NCBI GenBank assembly: GCA_036785705.1
Contig: JAWUZG010000001.1
Coordinates: 2,294,001-2,358,000, forward strand
Reading direction: 5' to 3'
Source of the DNA: Acanthornis magna
Lineage: Eukaryota; Chordata; Aves; Passeriformes; Acanthizidae
DNA: 64,000 nucleotides
Made by a program: the position numbers and the translations under genes. Positions within the stretch are counted from its first letter, which is position 1. Each line of letters begins with the position of its first letter. Of the stretch, positions 13,316 through 25,700 are shown piece after piece. The notes under the pieces were generated by a model. That model had not been told where the DNA came from and did no database searches. It worked only from the letters and a program-made list of their open reading frames with translations.

Positions 13316-15875
13316 AAAGGAACTCTTCATTGTCTTCCTAGACATTTTATTAGGTATTAATATTTATAGTCTAATATTTAGTGAGGCTGAAAGGCTTACC
13401 TGTTTTTTACCAATAACTGGTATTTTATTCCTGTTTTAAAGTATTCTTTAGAAAGGTATGATGGCTCACTCCTGCCACCTTCCTTGGTGATAAACTAGAT
13501 AAAGCTTCACATGAATCCTGCTTTTATGGCCTATTCTTGTCTTTCTTTTCCAAGTTATATAGTGCAGAAAAAGATTTTACTCTGTCATTGTCATTTTTAC
13601 TGAGGAGGGTGCTGTGCCATTAAATATCTCTATTAAAACAGATATGGCCACTTCAGAAATCAGGCACTACTTGATTTGAGTTAATGGAAACACTGGTACC
13701 AAAGTGTCACCTTGCTACAAGGACTGAAGTTGAACACAAAGAAACTGCAGATAATAAATAGGCACAGATGTCAAATTCTGTCACCACTCGGTTAGAAATG
13801 TTCCAGAACATAGCAGGGAGCTTCATTGCAAATGGCAACGGTGCTGTTAGGCCTTGAAAGAGTGGTTCTGCTGAGTCCTTATGTATGGCACATTCCATTT
13901 TATTCCACTTTTTCTTTGTTTTCCCTTGACAAGTCTGGTTTGGACAGTTCAGAACCCTCCTACACTTGGACACACCAAGTTCACCATCCCCTAGGGAATT
14001 TATTTAGGTTGTGTTTAAACTTTTACTTGCAGCATTACAATTGAGAGTTGAAAATAACCCAGTCTGGTCAAAGAGTAGTTCCAACCCACCTGTAATTGAA
14101 TACATATACATATAATGAGGAGTTTTGTAGCACTAACGTGAAAAAGACCATTTCCTTGCAGCTTTGTCAATCCATTGCAAGTAAACATCCACATCTTGTT
14201 CTCAGTTTTGTTCTAAAACTGAGGCACAGCAATTTGGTTCTGCAACTGTAGGTGGGCTGCTCTGGTTTCAAGTGTGAGCACCCAAGATTTGCATTGAACA
14301 CGTGGCGGTGGTGGGGTCTTGGTTTTGCCCTTCTTCATTTACAGAGCTAAGGTTAAAAGAAAAAAGGGAGTTTGTTTCAGTCTTTGGTCAGCAGTTATTA
14401 TCAGTCCTTAGAGGAAACAGTGTCTGTTAATAGTAGCTATTCCTGGTTGATGACACTTTTAGACTGTGGTTCTTTATTTTGGATTCATATCTGTAGACAC
14501 ACCTTATTTCTGTGTCTTGTCCTCAGATGGGACTCCTCTGCCTTGTTTTAGCTGTGTGAGGATGATGTGACTGTCTCAACTACTTTGAATACCTACCTTA
14601 GGATGAGATGGACTGTTCTGTGAAGGTGTTCCCCTTCTCCAGTAGCTGCATGAAACCTAAAACCTGTGTCTTCAATTTAGATGGTAAAAATAGGGTAATT
14701 CGTGCTCCTTTCCCTGTAGTTACCTACTTATGCATTAGTAGATATAAAGACAAATCAATATCTACTTTGCATAGTTTTACCTTCTTTCAAGTTTTGGCAT
14801 TTGGAAGAGCAAAAAAAAGAAAACTCTAAGTTTCTTGTTCATTGCTGCACAAAGTACGGGCACACTAATGCAGGATATTCCAAAAGCTATGTTCTTCAAA
14901 GCAAAAGGCTTGTATTGATTCTTTAAAGTGGGAAAATTCCACTTCTGAATTTCTGATATCTTGCTCAATTTTATAATAGAAGAAAAATACCATGTTTTCT
15001 CATCACTATCTAATGCTAATAGTTCCCACATCTCCCCCGTGACTGACGAATTGCACACGTTCTCTGTTTCTCAAACAATTTAGGTATCTGAACATCTCTA
15101 ATGTAGGGTGTACATGAGTCACTTTGATGAACTGGACCTAAATAATTTGATCATTCCCACAAACAGTCTGTGCTTAAAAATATGTTCTCATATTAATGTC
15201 ACTGTCCATATAGTTGGCTATATTTCTTTTCAAACTGGGAATTAGAAGAATTATTTTCTTCCTGTTGCTTAAAAGGGTACTATTCAGGGGGTTTTGTCAT
15301 ATTAATGAAACAGATTTTTAGGAATGAAAGGTCAACTGTTTGAATTGTCAATCAACTGAATTTGTCATTCTTTAAACCTGTCAAAACCCAGTGTTCTACT
15401 TTTAAAAAAGAAATTATAAAAGTCCTAGGTAATAATATTATTAAAAATATATATATATTCCTTGTGCTCTAAAGAAGGAGTTGAAACTTTCTGATTAGTT
15501 CTTTGGTTTTTCAAAGCCTTGGTTTTATTAGGATAATGAGGAAACATTCATGAATGGAGTTATGTCCAATGGCTTTCTGCAGAGATTCATGTCAGACTGA
15601 TAGTATTTTTTTGCTGACACAAAGGTGACTGCATTATTAAATTTTAAAAAGTCACATTATACCCAATAAACTGTGTCACATAGTTTAGTGTCTGCAACAG
15701 GACAGGACATGCTCAAAAAGAGCCAAAAGGAAAACACTTGACTTGGGAACTAGGAATGAAGGTCAGACCCAAGGAAGAGAATCACTCAGCAAAACTCTGG
15801 TGGAATGGATTTGTTCACTTTGGTACTGGCAGCTCAGCTTTGATTACAGAAATAGCAACTTCTTGCTGCCTGAAG

Positions 15876-15918
15876 GCACAGGCAGCAGGCACTGGTACCT
15901 GCCTGCCCCTGCCTGTGC
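15876..15918. repeat. Imperfect GC-rich inverted repeat
   Basis: The left arm GCACAGGCAGCAGGCA (15876-15891) pairs with the right arm at 15900-15918 (TGCCTG, three extra bases, CTGCCTGTGC) around a loop of about eight bases. It would form a strong hairpin in RNA or single-stranded DNA. It lies in a locally GC-richer patch. Confidence 0.75.
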
Positions 15919-17371
15919 AGGCAGCCCTGACCTTCCAGCACCAACCCACAGCCCCACGCTGTGACAAAGAAGGGGAATTGAAGGAGTCGAGCATGGCCCT
16001 TCAGAGGAACAGAAAGCACAAAAACCCCAGTCACTTACCGCAGAAATGTGTTCTGAAGGCATAAGAGGAAAAACAGACATTCAACATTAATAAAGACTTC
16101 AGACTTTGGTCCCTTCTTTATCTGTAAGAGATGCACAAGAATGATGATTTACTTTATATTCTTCTTTGATGGGTATATTAATAACTTCCAGATTATCCAA
16201 AGTGGGGTGGGTGTCACACAACCACTCGGTAGAGATTTCACTGGGTTTTCAGCCAGATATATGTAGGCCTTCACATACACCTTCAACAGATTACATTTTA
16301 AGCCTTTCCAGCAAGCTTACTTTGCTAATATTTGAGACAGGTACATGATAAATAGGTTCATGAATACAGAGAAATCTGTGGAAGCTCTGAAGCTGCTCTC
16401 AGTAGAGGTAGATTGAGTAATAACTCTGTTCTGGGAAAGGCAAGGAGGAAAGTGAATGGTGATTTATTAACTCAAATGAACATATACTGTTCAACAAGTA
16501 TAGCAAATGGAAGTGAATAATACATGGAAACTGCTAGGCCTTAAATTTAGTGCATAGAAAACTGCAGATTAAATCCATAGTAGTAGAACAGTAAGTGGAG
16601 AAGCTGAAGAGTGACAGCTTGTAATGGTTGGTAAGGGTAGAAATGAACCTGATTACAGATGTCAAGGTGTCACAGAGCCTTGGGCACAAGGAAAACTAGA
16701 TTGACACTTGAAAACTGGATAAAACTTTTCTGTGTAGTTCAGGGGCCTGCTATGTGTTACACTCATAGCATGTGGTGCTTAACTTATGGCTTTGTTCCAC
16801 ACTGGAGTCATAAGTGCTGCTTCAAGCTGTTTTGATTCTGATGACAATTCCGAAAAAATGAAGGAACCAGGAGCTCCTTACAGCAAGACGTTTCCTGTCC
16901 AAATAACACATCAACCTATCTAACCTCCAGGTTTTCTGGCCTGACAGACTTTTGTGGATTTTCTCAGGCCCTAACACCAAAGTCTCAGGTTTGAGGCCAA
17001 CTTCAAAAATCCCAGCAGTTCCAGAACTTAAGCTGTGTGGAGCATGTTGAGAACAGCAAAATAAATGAGAGGTGATCTGCGAAACTCTCTGGAAGACTCT
17101 GAGCTTTTGAGATCCAGCATCACTGATGAGTTTAATTTACAGTCTTTTTTATTTTTTTTTCTCCTCTGTATTCATCCTCACAAACTCCTCCACAAACAAG
17201 AAGCAGCCTGGGTGGAAATGTTTGACTCTTTGAGTCTCAGAGAAGCATGTACATCACACTGAGAATCTCTGCAGGGTTTCCTCTGCTGTTCAAATCTGGA
17301 TTTCCCATTGAATATGCCTTTAATCAGTCATCAGACACAATTCATTCATAGGTTCATTGTGCTGAAGTGAG

Positions 17372-17537
17372 CCAGAACAGCCTCCCCAGAGCAGTGGTCA
17401 CAGCACTAACCCTGATGGAGTTCAATAAGTTTTTGGACAATGCTCTCAGGCACATAGAGTGATTCTTGGCGTGTCCAGGAGTTGGACTCAATGATCCTGA
17501 CGGGTCCCTTCAAACTCAGCATGTTCTATGGTTCTAC
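17372..17537 (+). mobile_element. CR1 LINE 3' end
   Basis: The fragment begins within the ORF2 C-terminal region (AACAGCCTCCCCAGAGCAG) and runs through TTTGGACAATGCTCTCAGGC, GAGTTGGACTCAATGATCCT and GGGTCCCTTCAAACTCAGCA to a decayed tail (ATGTTCTATGGTTCTA). This is the usual avian CR1 3' end in the plus direction, severely 5' truncated. It carries no RT region. Its tail type (AACTCAGCAT before TTCTATG) differs from the copies at 3.1 and 45.9 kb, so it belongs to another CR1 subfamily. Confidence 0.9.
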
Positions 17538-20500
17538 TGGATCATTTGGTCTGATATCTTTATATCTTGTATCATTAAATTTCACTAGTTTACTTCCATA
17601 CTGAGCACAGTAAATTGAATTTGTATGGCTTATAGCATCTGCAAAGGTAGTTGTAACTTCTGAACACAGAGGTAGAAGATGCAATAATATATTCGTCGGA
17701 TTAATTGTTGGTGTTCTGGGTTTCCTAGGCTAAGGTTACCCAGCATATCCTCTCCTCATCACACAGTAATACTGCCATGAAGTCACTTGCCATTCTTGTA
17801 AATTGTGAGAAAAAAGAGTCTCCTTTTCCAGAGCTTTCTCCAGGATTCTACGGTGGCTCTAGCAGTTTAAATGCTCAGTGTCAGCATGCAGAGCACAGCA
17901 CTCTATTTTCAAATGTGATTATGATTCCCCACTGAATACAAGATACAATACACTTCACAAGATTTATTAGATTCCCACATTTTATCTGTTGTTATGTATA
18001 TTATTTATAACTTCACATCTTTAGTCACAAATACATGAATTCATACCATTTTGGCAAAGTGTTTTTCACAAATCCATCTTAATTTAAATTAACCATAATT
18101 CTATCAAATCTAGACACTGTTATACTTTGCGTTAAGGATTGATGGATTATACACTTAAGCAATTAACATTTTTCAAACCACCTGTAATTTTTATAGAATT
18201 CTAGTAATTATTTAAAACTTATGTTGCTGGGTCATTGGTTACATTAGACAAAACTTGTGTATGATTCTGTATATCTTAAAATGTTCGATACCCAAGCCGA
18301 TGTTATTTCATGTCTTCCTTAGACATTACTGGACTGAGAAGTCTTCAGAAAAAAAAGTAGATATATGCAAGACGTATTACTGGTATCTTTACAGCGTTAT
18401 TACCAGTTTCCTTAATCTATTTTGTAATTGGCCCAGATCACTTCTGTATTTTAATCCTGTTTGCTATGTGCATTTGTTATTTGTTGCAGGAAAAAAACCA
18501 AACAAACCCAAACAACAGAAAAATTTGTTATATTTTCCATGTTCAAAATCTTAAAATAATAAAATGTGATTTTTTTTTAAATTTAGATATGCTATATATT
18601 CATAAAATGCCATGTATTATTTCCAGAGAGATTAATCTGACCTAAGTACAATTGTCTAAAATTTAGCTATTTCAAATAAAGGTAGTCATTCAAGGATTCC
18701 TTATTAGTTAATGAAGATTAATTGACAGCTTTGTTGAATATAATGAATAAAAGCTATGGGGAGAGCTTTATATTTCTTCAATCATTCACCAAAAATAACC
18801 TGGGATTTTCAGTTTTGGACTCAAAAATATACTATGTTCCCAAACCCTCTCCTAAAGTCAAACTCCATTGTAGTTTATAGCTGCATACAAATTTATTTCT
18901 CCCCCAGCACTTTACAGGAATTTAAAACATGATCCTGAAATCTTCACTAAGGACTGGTTTTCCTCAGTGCAGCTCAGGGTTTCAAAGTGGGAACATATGA
19001 GGTTTCTGATTTGGAATTGACCTTTTCACCAAAAAAGAGGGGTTTTTTCCCCAGTTTTTCTGATGGAAACAGATTGAAAACATAAATTGCTTGTAAACAA
19101 ACAATTTATCTGGTCTAAGAAAAAAATCGGTGTATCCTGGAGCCACAAACATCAATTTTTTTTTTTTTTATGTAAGTTTAAACAAGTTCAAGAAAAGCTT
19201 CAAAAGGTGGTTGTCTGGATTTCTGCTTCCTTGAGTCAAATGACCCTTCTGGCTACTTACACACATTCTCCTCTTTCACAGAAAAACATTTTAAAAGTCC
19301 TTTACAAACCTCTGTCTACAGAGGCACTGGATTGGTTGAAGGGTTTCTAATCCTATAATTTTGTGCACGCAGAGTGCCTCATGCAGAGGAGCTTTTACTG
19401 CTTTATAAGTGCTTCCATTTTAACTCTCTTGCTTCTCCAGTTTAAGGTTACACCGCACTTGAAAAATACCATCTTAATTGTACTTCAACAGCAACTTCAT
19501 GGCTTTTTTGTTCCTCTTTCAAGTGTTTGAAATGAGAGCATAACTACTCCCTGAGGTTATTGCTATTAGCCTGGTGCAGAGCTGCTTGGTTTCCTCGCAG
19601 GTGTAAAGATTTGAAGGAGGCACAGCTTTCAGCAGCCTTTTTTTCACTGAATCCACCGAGGGCAAGAACTGTGGGGAGTCAGTGCAGCCACAGGACTGGG
19701 GCCAGGTCCTGCTGCCAAAAACAGCCATTCTCACCCCATTGACTACCAGAAAGAATGATGCCCAGCTGGAGGAATTTGAGGAGTTTGAGGAGATTGAGGA
19801 ATTTGAGGAGTTTGTGGAGATTGAGGAGTTTGAGGAGTTCCAGGCGGTTCCAGGGGACAGAGCTGTCTGTGTGCAGATGTGCACTGTGATGTGGGGTTTC
19901 CCTCCGTGGATAACTGCCCCTCTTCCCATGGTCTGAGGATGGGTATTTCCAGTGGGCTGGTCCTCACACAGTTTCTACACAGGGTAATGGGACAGGGAAA
20001 AGCCAGGTTCAACACCCAAGGTCAAGATGACATATTTGGAATATAAAGCAGCAGAACTTTCATATCTTCTGCTGTCCAATTAACCTAATAAACTGACAGT
20101 TTAGGAGTAAATGCGAGTATATACCTACACATTGTGCCCGACGGATGAAGATTGCTGCTGTTTTTAAACAAGGCCAAACCTTATAATTAATAATCAAGTG
20201 TTCCTTTAGAGTGATTATGATCTCCTGAAACTTAGTCTATTAAGTCTACGCTGAGTTTATGACCCCTGAAAGAAAATATTCTCCTCAACTAGCTCAGATT
20301 CCTCTCTGGGGAATTTGTCATTATATGTATCATTAAATATGTTTGTATTTTTTTCACTTTAACACTCCAAGGCCCCAAAAGAGGTCATTGCACTTAACTT
20401 TCTGCAAGCCCAGAAGAGCTTGTGATCTAAATAGGCAAATTATATATATCCTTTTCAAGAGACTATCTTGACCATTCTCAGATTGCCAACTTCCCAGACA

Positions 20501-21049
20501 CCTTTGTGACAATGGCTGTCTTGTTGGGCTAATTACCTCTAATTGTGTTGTTCCTGTTACCTGGACAGGCTCAATTTTTGCCATAAAATGGCCAGACACA
20601 GACGTGAGGCAAATAATCTTGTTCCCAGACTATCATCCCTTCCTCGCTAGAGTGATTGCTCTGTAAGTACTTTGGAAGTAGTTTTGGAAAGGTAGCTTAG
20701 CCAGCACTGTCTGGATACCTCTAAAGAAATCGAAACCATTTAATAGCAAAAGAAATTGTTTGGACCTTCAAATGTCGATAGAACTCTCCAAGTGTGTCAT
20801 GGAGTTTACAAAACAAATCTATCCTGATTTGGTTGTAGAGGAAATATGAAGAGCTGCTTGACAGACAGCACTGTTTCTCATGTTTTGTTCTTTCAGAATA
20901 GGCAGGAAAAGAATTAGAAATGTCTCACCCAGGCTGTACCAGAACAGCCTCTATTCAACAGATGTGTTCTTTATAAGACTGCAAGTGACAGTGGAGGTGG
21001 TTGCTCACCTCTGTTATTCAAAATCTTGAGGTCAATCAGGATGAGGGGA
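17538..21049. other. Gene-free sequence with one minisatellite
   Basis: AT-rich single-copy DNA. Short frames occur but none matches a known family. The only structured part is the 9-bp repeat at 19769-19840. Its surroundings (19.55-20.0 kb) are GC-richer than the neighbourhood and open on both strands, as expected from few stop triplets in GC-rich sequence. Confidence 0.5.
19769..19840. repeat. 9-bp GAG-GAR-TTT minisatellite
   Basis: Eight 9-bp units with the pattern GAG GAG TTT or GAG GAA TTT, some ending in ATT. They occur at 19769, 19778, 19787, 19796, 19805, 19814, 19823 and 19832; a degenerate ninth (CAG GCG GTT) may follow. In the plus frame starting at 19682 it would read as Glu-Glu-Phe/Ile repeats; on the minus strand as Asn-Ser-Ser repeats. 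A unit length that is a multiple of three keeps frames open by itself, so I do not take this as evidence for a gene. It could also be a short coding repeat in a rapidly evolving exon; I rate that as unlikely. Confidence 0.85.
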
Positions 21050-21973
21050 AACTACAGAATAACCAGGGATAAATGGAATGAAAATGAAATTCAGTGTTGA
21101 TAAACACAAAGTGCACCTGAGAGAGAAAAGAATGAAATTTACACATACAGTGATAAACTGACTTGCACTCCCAGAATTTGGATTCTGAGCTTATAATCAA
21201 TACTTAGCTGAAAACATCTGATCAGTGTTTAGGAGAGGTTAAAAAACAAAGTCAGTTTGGGAAACAACTATTAGAAAAAAGTAGAAACCAACGTAGATAT
21301 TTTTATTACTCTTTATTAAACTATCACATGTCTATACTTTGACAAGCACAATTCTCCTTTTTGAGATAAGACATACCACAAGTAAAATGGGGCCAGAAAA
21401 AATTGACAAAGGGCCATCAAGGATGTGGCATTCTCTCTGTGTGAGGAGCCGCTAAATGGACTAAGGTCTTTTAATGCTGAAAAATAAAAAGAAATTAATA
21501 TCGAAAAAGAAATAGAGAAAGACTGAAAGTGGTGCTATAGAAATCTGCCCTGTGTGTCAGGGGATGGACTGTCCAACATAAATAGGGATTGACTGTTAGG
21601 TGTCTCCTCCAGTGAAGCAGGGGTCATAGAGACGCTGTGAAGTATGACACAAAATAGAAACAGATCCTTCTTTATACAGTGTGTGAGAGGTTTTTGAGCA
21701 CATCTCTGAACTCCATGCTGCTGGGCATGGATATTCTAAAAGAATATGCACAGGTTCAAATACTAACCTATAAATCCATCAGTGAAGCCTGTTAACTACA
21801 AAAATACCCTCTTTTCCCCAGAAGTCCCTGAACTGAAGTTTCCATGCATGTGTCACTGCATCTTGACTTCTATGCTTATTCTTCCCTAAACATGTGCTGT
21901 GTGATGTTGTCAGAGACACGATTCAGGGGCTCATATGGTCCTTCTGCCTCTGTGTGGCTGTTCTTATGTTCTC
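21050..21973 (+). mobile_element. Ancient CR1 LINE 3' portion, turtle/crocodilian type
   Basis: Although heavily decayed, the order of landmarks follows an old amniote CR1. First comes a W-x-MKF-VDK-KV-like stretch at 21070-21115. Next is a KKQSQFGKQLLEKS-like stretch near 21240-21290. Then TGAGGAGCCGCTAAATGGACT (about 21442-21462) matches the YEERLKRL part. The block with ATAGAAACAGATCCTTCTTTATACAG (21653 on) corresponds to the stretch before the ORF2 end. Finally comes the 3' end with CATATGGTCCTTCTGCC and GTGGCTGTTCTTATGTTCT (to about 21972). Many stops and indels break every frame. It lacks the ATTCTATGA tail of the other CR1 copies and ends like CR1 elements of turtles and crocodilians. 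The 5' limit is uncertain; similarity may begin nearer 20.98 kb. A frame-aware search would settle the assignment. Confidence 0.72.
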
Positions 21974-22046
21974 ACCATTATATTTTAGTCCTGGTTAAAT
22001 AATTGTTCCACCAGCATAGTCACTTTGAAACGCTGCTCCTGTGAGG

Positions 22047-22066
22047 AAAAAAAAAAAAAAAAAAAA
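22047..22066. repeat. A20 homopolymer
   Basis: Twenty consecutive A, about 75 bp after the ancient CR1 end. It is probably unrelated to that element, whose tail type is not poly-A. Confidence 0.9.
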
Positions 22067-22417
22067 GCCATGATGTGTCTGTCCATCTCCTTCCATGCTC
22101 TATATCATCTCTGTCACAAGACTAATATCCTTCAGGAGATGGGTGATTATTTGTGCTTGGCTGTGTGTTAAATTGGATGATTCCAATATCAACAATCTGC
22201 TCCCTCCTGGTCGTGAGACAGAAATAGTTCTGCCCTCTGTTTTGTCATGCCTAAGGAGGCCACACGCATCCATTCTGGATTTTTGCTGGAAATGTTTATA
22301 GTCCTAGTGTCAGCCTGCCCAGAACAGGTTTGTTGAAGAGGTTTCTTATGCCAAACAAGAAATCTGATGGGCTGTCTGTACAGCCTAGACTAGAGAACTG
22401 TCCGGGGCTGCAACCTG

Positions 22418-22680
22418 TGTCTGTCTGTGATAATCCCACCCTGAAGGGGAAGGGAACGCCTAAGATTCATAAATGCTCAAGGTACAAAAGAACAACAAAA
22501 GTCAGAGAGTTCACAAAAACTCACAAAGTTTAATTAGCAAATTATACACTTGGCATGGAAGTTGATATGTTAGTCCCTGACCTACTACATGAGCACACAC
22601 GAGTGGGTTTTGAATAAAGGGATAGGGGGAAGGGAAGGGAAGAGAGAAAGAGATTCAATTCTTCTGTGATTCTATACTGT
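22418..22680 (-). other. Possible LTR remnant (weak)
   Basis: Read on the minus strand, the patch has an order like an LTR. A pyrimidine-rich tract is followed by an AATTAAA-like signal (CTAATTAAACTTTG, around 22528-22541), a GTGAGTTTTTGTGAAC stretch, and near 22418-22440 a sequence ending TGGGATTATCACA. I cannot name a family, no matching second LTR is present and I found no target-site duplication. It may equally be ordinary AT-rich DNA. Confidence 0.22.
22619..22639 (+). other. Canonical G-quadruplex motif
   Basis: Four G runs (GGG at 22619, GGGGG at 22625, GGG at 22632, GGG at 22637) are separated by loops of 3, 2 and 2 bases. This fits the G3+N1-7 rule. A purine-only tract continues to about 22652. 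It is the only clear motif of this kind I noticed in the window. Confidence 0.8.
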
Positions 22681-25673
22681 CTCAATAAGATGTGCTGTAT
22701 TTTTGCCAGTTTTGCTGATTGTCACCTTTCCTGATTTGAGCACCAGGGCTATAGGTGAGCTCAGCACTTCTGATGCCTGACCCAAGACCGCCTGAGCTAA
22801 AAGTCTGAGTAACCCCATCACACACTAATGAATCACACTCACCACAGACAAGCACAGAGGAAACCTCGAGCACTCACTCACCAAAGAGTTTACAGGAAGA
22901 TCTCCACTGTCTGACATTTCTGCTAAAAAGATGCCAACGTACGTTTCAAAAGGAAAGGAATATTTAACCTCCCTTTCTCAAAATCTGTCTCCAAGTGCCC
23001 TGAGTGCAACCCAGGTGTGAACCCTCTTACGCAGTGCCAATTAATCTCAGCTTATTTTAAAGAGCACATTTAAGGAAACAAATGTGACATGGCACAGGTG
23101 AAATAGCACACTAATTTTAACAGGTTCAATAATACTTTATGCTGCTTTACTTGGAAAGCATCAGGTAGCTTTGGTCAGGATAGCTGCAGTCTCTTGGAAT
23201 GAGCACCCCGGATATATTTCCTGGCTTTTACAATGTTGTGCAATCCTGAAAGTCTCACAGAAAGAGTTCATTTCTTGTAGGCTGACAAAGAACTTCAGAA
23301 TTGTATGAAAATTCAAATTCTTATATTACACTACTCTTCACATTAAATTCTTAACCAGTGCAAACAGCAACAAAGTTTCTTTTTCCCTATTTCCCTCCTT
23401 TTGTTTGGCCAAAAGCATAAACCTAGTCCTTTATAGCAACACTTGTGTTATGGGTTTGAAGAAAAAAGCATTCCCCACTTTTTTTACACTTGGAGAGCAG
23501 ATGACAACTTCCTACATTCTCTCCTGTCACATAAGCAGCATGTATCAGTGTCAGGCAGAAGGTGTTCCTTGACTGGAAAATCTCCAGTAATCACAGGAGA
23601 AAGTCAGGGAGTTAATCAGAAAGGCAGCAATGACAGAATGTTTCTTTATTTCTCACAGCACTTAGGTCATTGCCTTGCTCCATGCCTACCCATTAAAAAG
23701 ATGTAGTCATTTTGACCTCCTGAGGCTTGAAAGCTTGTTTCCAGAGCCATGCTATGTTACCCTGCAGTCATTTGAATCTGCCAAATAATGCTTCATTACC
23801 AAAATATCACTGATGGGATATTCTACAGAGAAATATTAGATTTATTAAAGGGTTGCTTGCCCTTGTGGAATACTGTGCTGTCTGCCTCAACTTTTTCTTG
23901 CCGTGTTTTCAAGATCAGAACTTGCCGAAAATGTTTAAGGTATTAGATCTCGCTGATAAATAATCTCAAACTGTCAGGAAGAGCAATAAAGACCTTGGGA
24001 TAAAACTGCCTGTAATCAGCAGCCTTGTTTGCAACCTCAGGAAGCAGCAAAGGATTTAGTGGGTCTGGACACAGAGCAGACCCTTTCCTTGGAGACTCTT
24101 TTGTTCCTCATCGCCGTTCTCCCGCTGAGCACGGAACATCAGTCAGGGAGTTTATAGCCTCATCAAACTCAAACACTTGCTTCTGGGTTTTAAAAATGCC
24201 AACTGTTGCCTTCCCTCAGGAGACAGCGTTTTGCAGAGCTGATAGAGATTCTGAAATGTAAAACTGGAGCTGATTTGAGAGTATTAGTCAGAAGCTCAGC
24301 AGTCTAGCTGGAGTTAATTTTACATTAAGAGTGAAGAGCAAAGTAAAGACATAGAAATATGATGCAGGTTTCAAGGAATCATGGGAATAAAAATACTTTG
24401 CATCTAAATACCAAATGACTTTAAGCAAACCACTGAGCTGTTGTAGTTTTTAGGACTGGTTTTCTTATCCTATCTTAACATTTTCCTTTTTTTCAAAGTA
24501 ATTGTTTTTCATTAAGAGCATACCTGTATTTCCTAATTGTAAATGTGGGTTTGTATGGAGACAAAATACAGTACAATACTGTCCTCAAAGATCTGGCTGA
24601 CAAACAGGTTTCTTTTTGTTAATAGCAGAATAATTGAAATATCAAACCTTATTGCTTGGCAAAACATTTTAATTTAAGTAACATTTGCCAAAAATTTCTG
24701 AAGTTCAAGTCCTCCTAAACACTATTGTTAAATCTTTATGAAATCAATTCCAAAAGTTACTTGTTAATATTGCCATTTTTCCTCTCAGGGAAACAAAAAC
24801 CCCAAAGCAGCCATACATCCAACCAACCAAAAGCCCAGTTTTTCCCTCCTTGTCCATTCTGGATCTAACTGTTCTACAGACCACAGCAAATGTGCCAGGA
24901 AGAGTCATTTCCACAGTGCTATACAGTAAAAAGCCAGTGTTATTCTTGATTAAGGGCTGATTTTTGAGATTAATAAATAGTATTTTTTCTTCCTTGAATT
25001 TTTCTGAAGATATTTATGCCTAGTGAAAGTAGAAATACGAGGCCTTGACTGACTTCAGCCTCGGATATCTGCAGCTGTGTGCCGTTTCAAACATCAAGTC
25101 TATATAAGACCATGTAAGACAAAGGCCTCCAGAAAAGTGAGTCCTTTGTTCCCGTCACTTAGGTAAAGTTGATGGCTACATCTGAGTGCAGAAAATAAGA
25201 TTTACATTTGTGACTTGAAATAAAATCTGGTGAAGAGTGCTTTAATGGGTTTATGTTTGTGTCTGTTGTGGTGATTAGGCCATTGATGTTCAAATATAAG
25301 AACTATTTCCATTTATTTAACTCTGCATCTGCCTAGTAGAGCTACTCAAATCCAGCAAAACAGAACTAATCTCTTATTGCTTATGCATCACTGAAGTCTT
25401 TGGACCCTCTGTTCCAGCTTCACTTTTTTTCTGTTTACTTAACCAGTGCAAAAATCAAAATCATGTATAATGACAGCTGATTGTCTGACTCTGAGCTCTC
25501 TTTACACTTGTGCGAGTAACCTCAAACACTTCATTACCGTAATCTGGCATTTTTTCCTCTTACTTGGGAAATTAAATGGCATTGACAGCTTGAAAAGTTG
25601 ACAAAAATATAGTAAGCAAAATACTTGTAGCTAGCTTTTTCAGTTAAGTACTGTGTATTGTTGTGAATATAAT

Positions 25674-25700
25674 TTTTCTTTTTTTTCTTTTTTTTTTTTT
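25674..25700. repeat. T-rich tract
   Basis: A T run interrupted by two single C bases, followed by GTAATACAG. It is a low-complexity tract without an attached element. Confidence 0.85.

Larger units (their letters stand above)
7035..17371. other. 10-kb gene-free unique stretch
   Basis: No frame in this stretch looks coding; the longest (108 codons at 15738-16064) overlaps frames on the opposite strand and matches no family I know. The sequence is AT-rich with homopolymer runs at 8991, 9680 and 13301, a CAAAAA repeat at 8246 and small hairpins at 7249 and 15874, listed separately. I recognise no LINE or LTR body. Some parts, for example 11.35-11.85 kb, are unique and free of low-complexity sequence and could be conserved non-coding DNA, but this cannot be judged from one sequence. 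Confidence 0.55.

Noticed and set aside
22655..22680. TTCTGTGATTCTATAC resembling a CR1 tail
   Set aside because: No CR1 body precedes it in the plus direction; too short to call.
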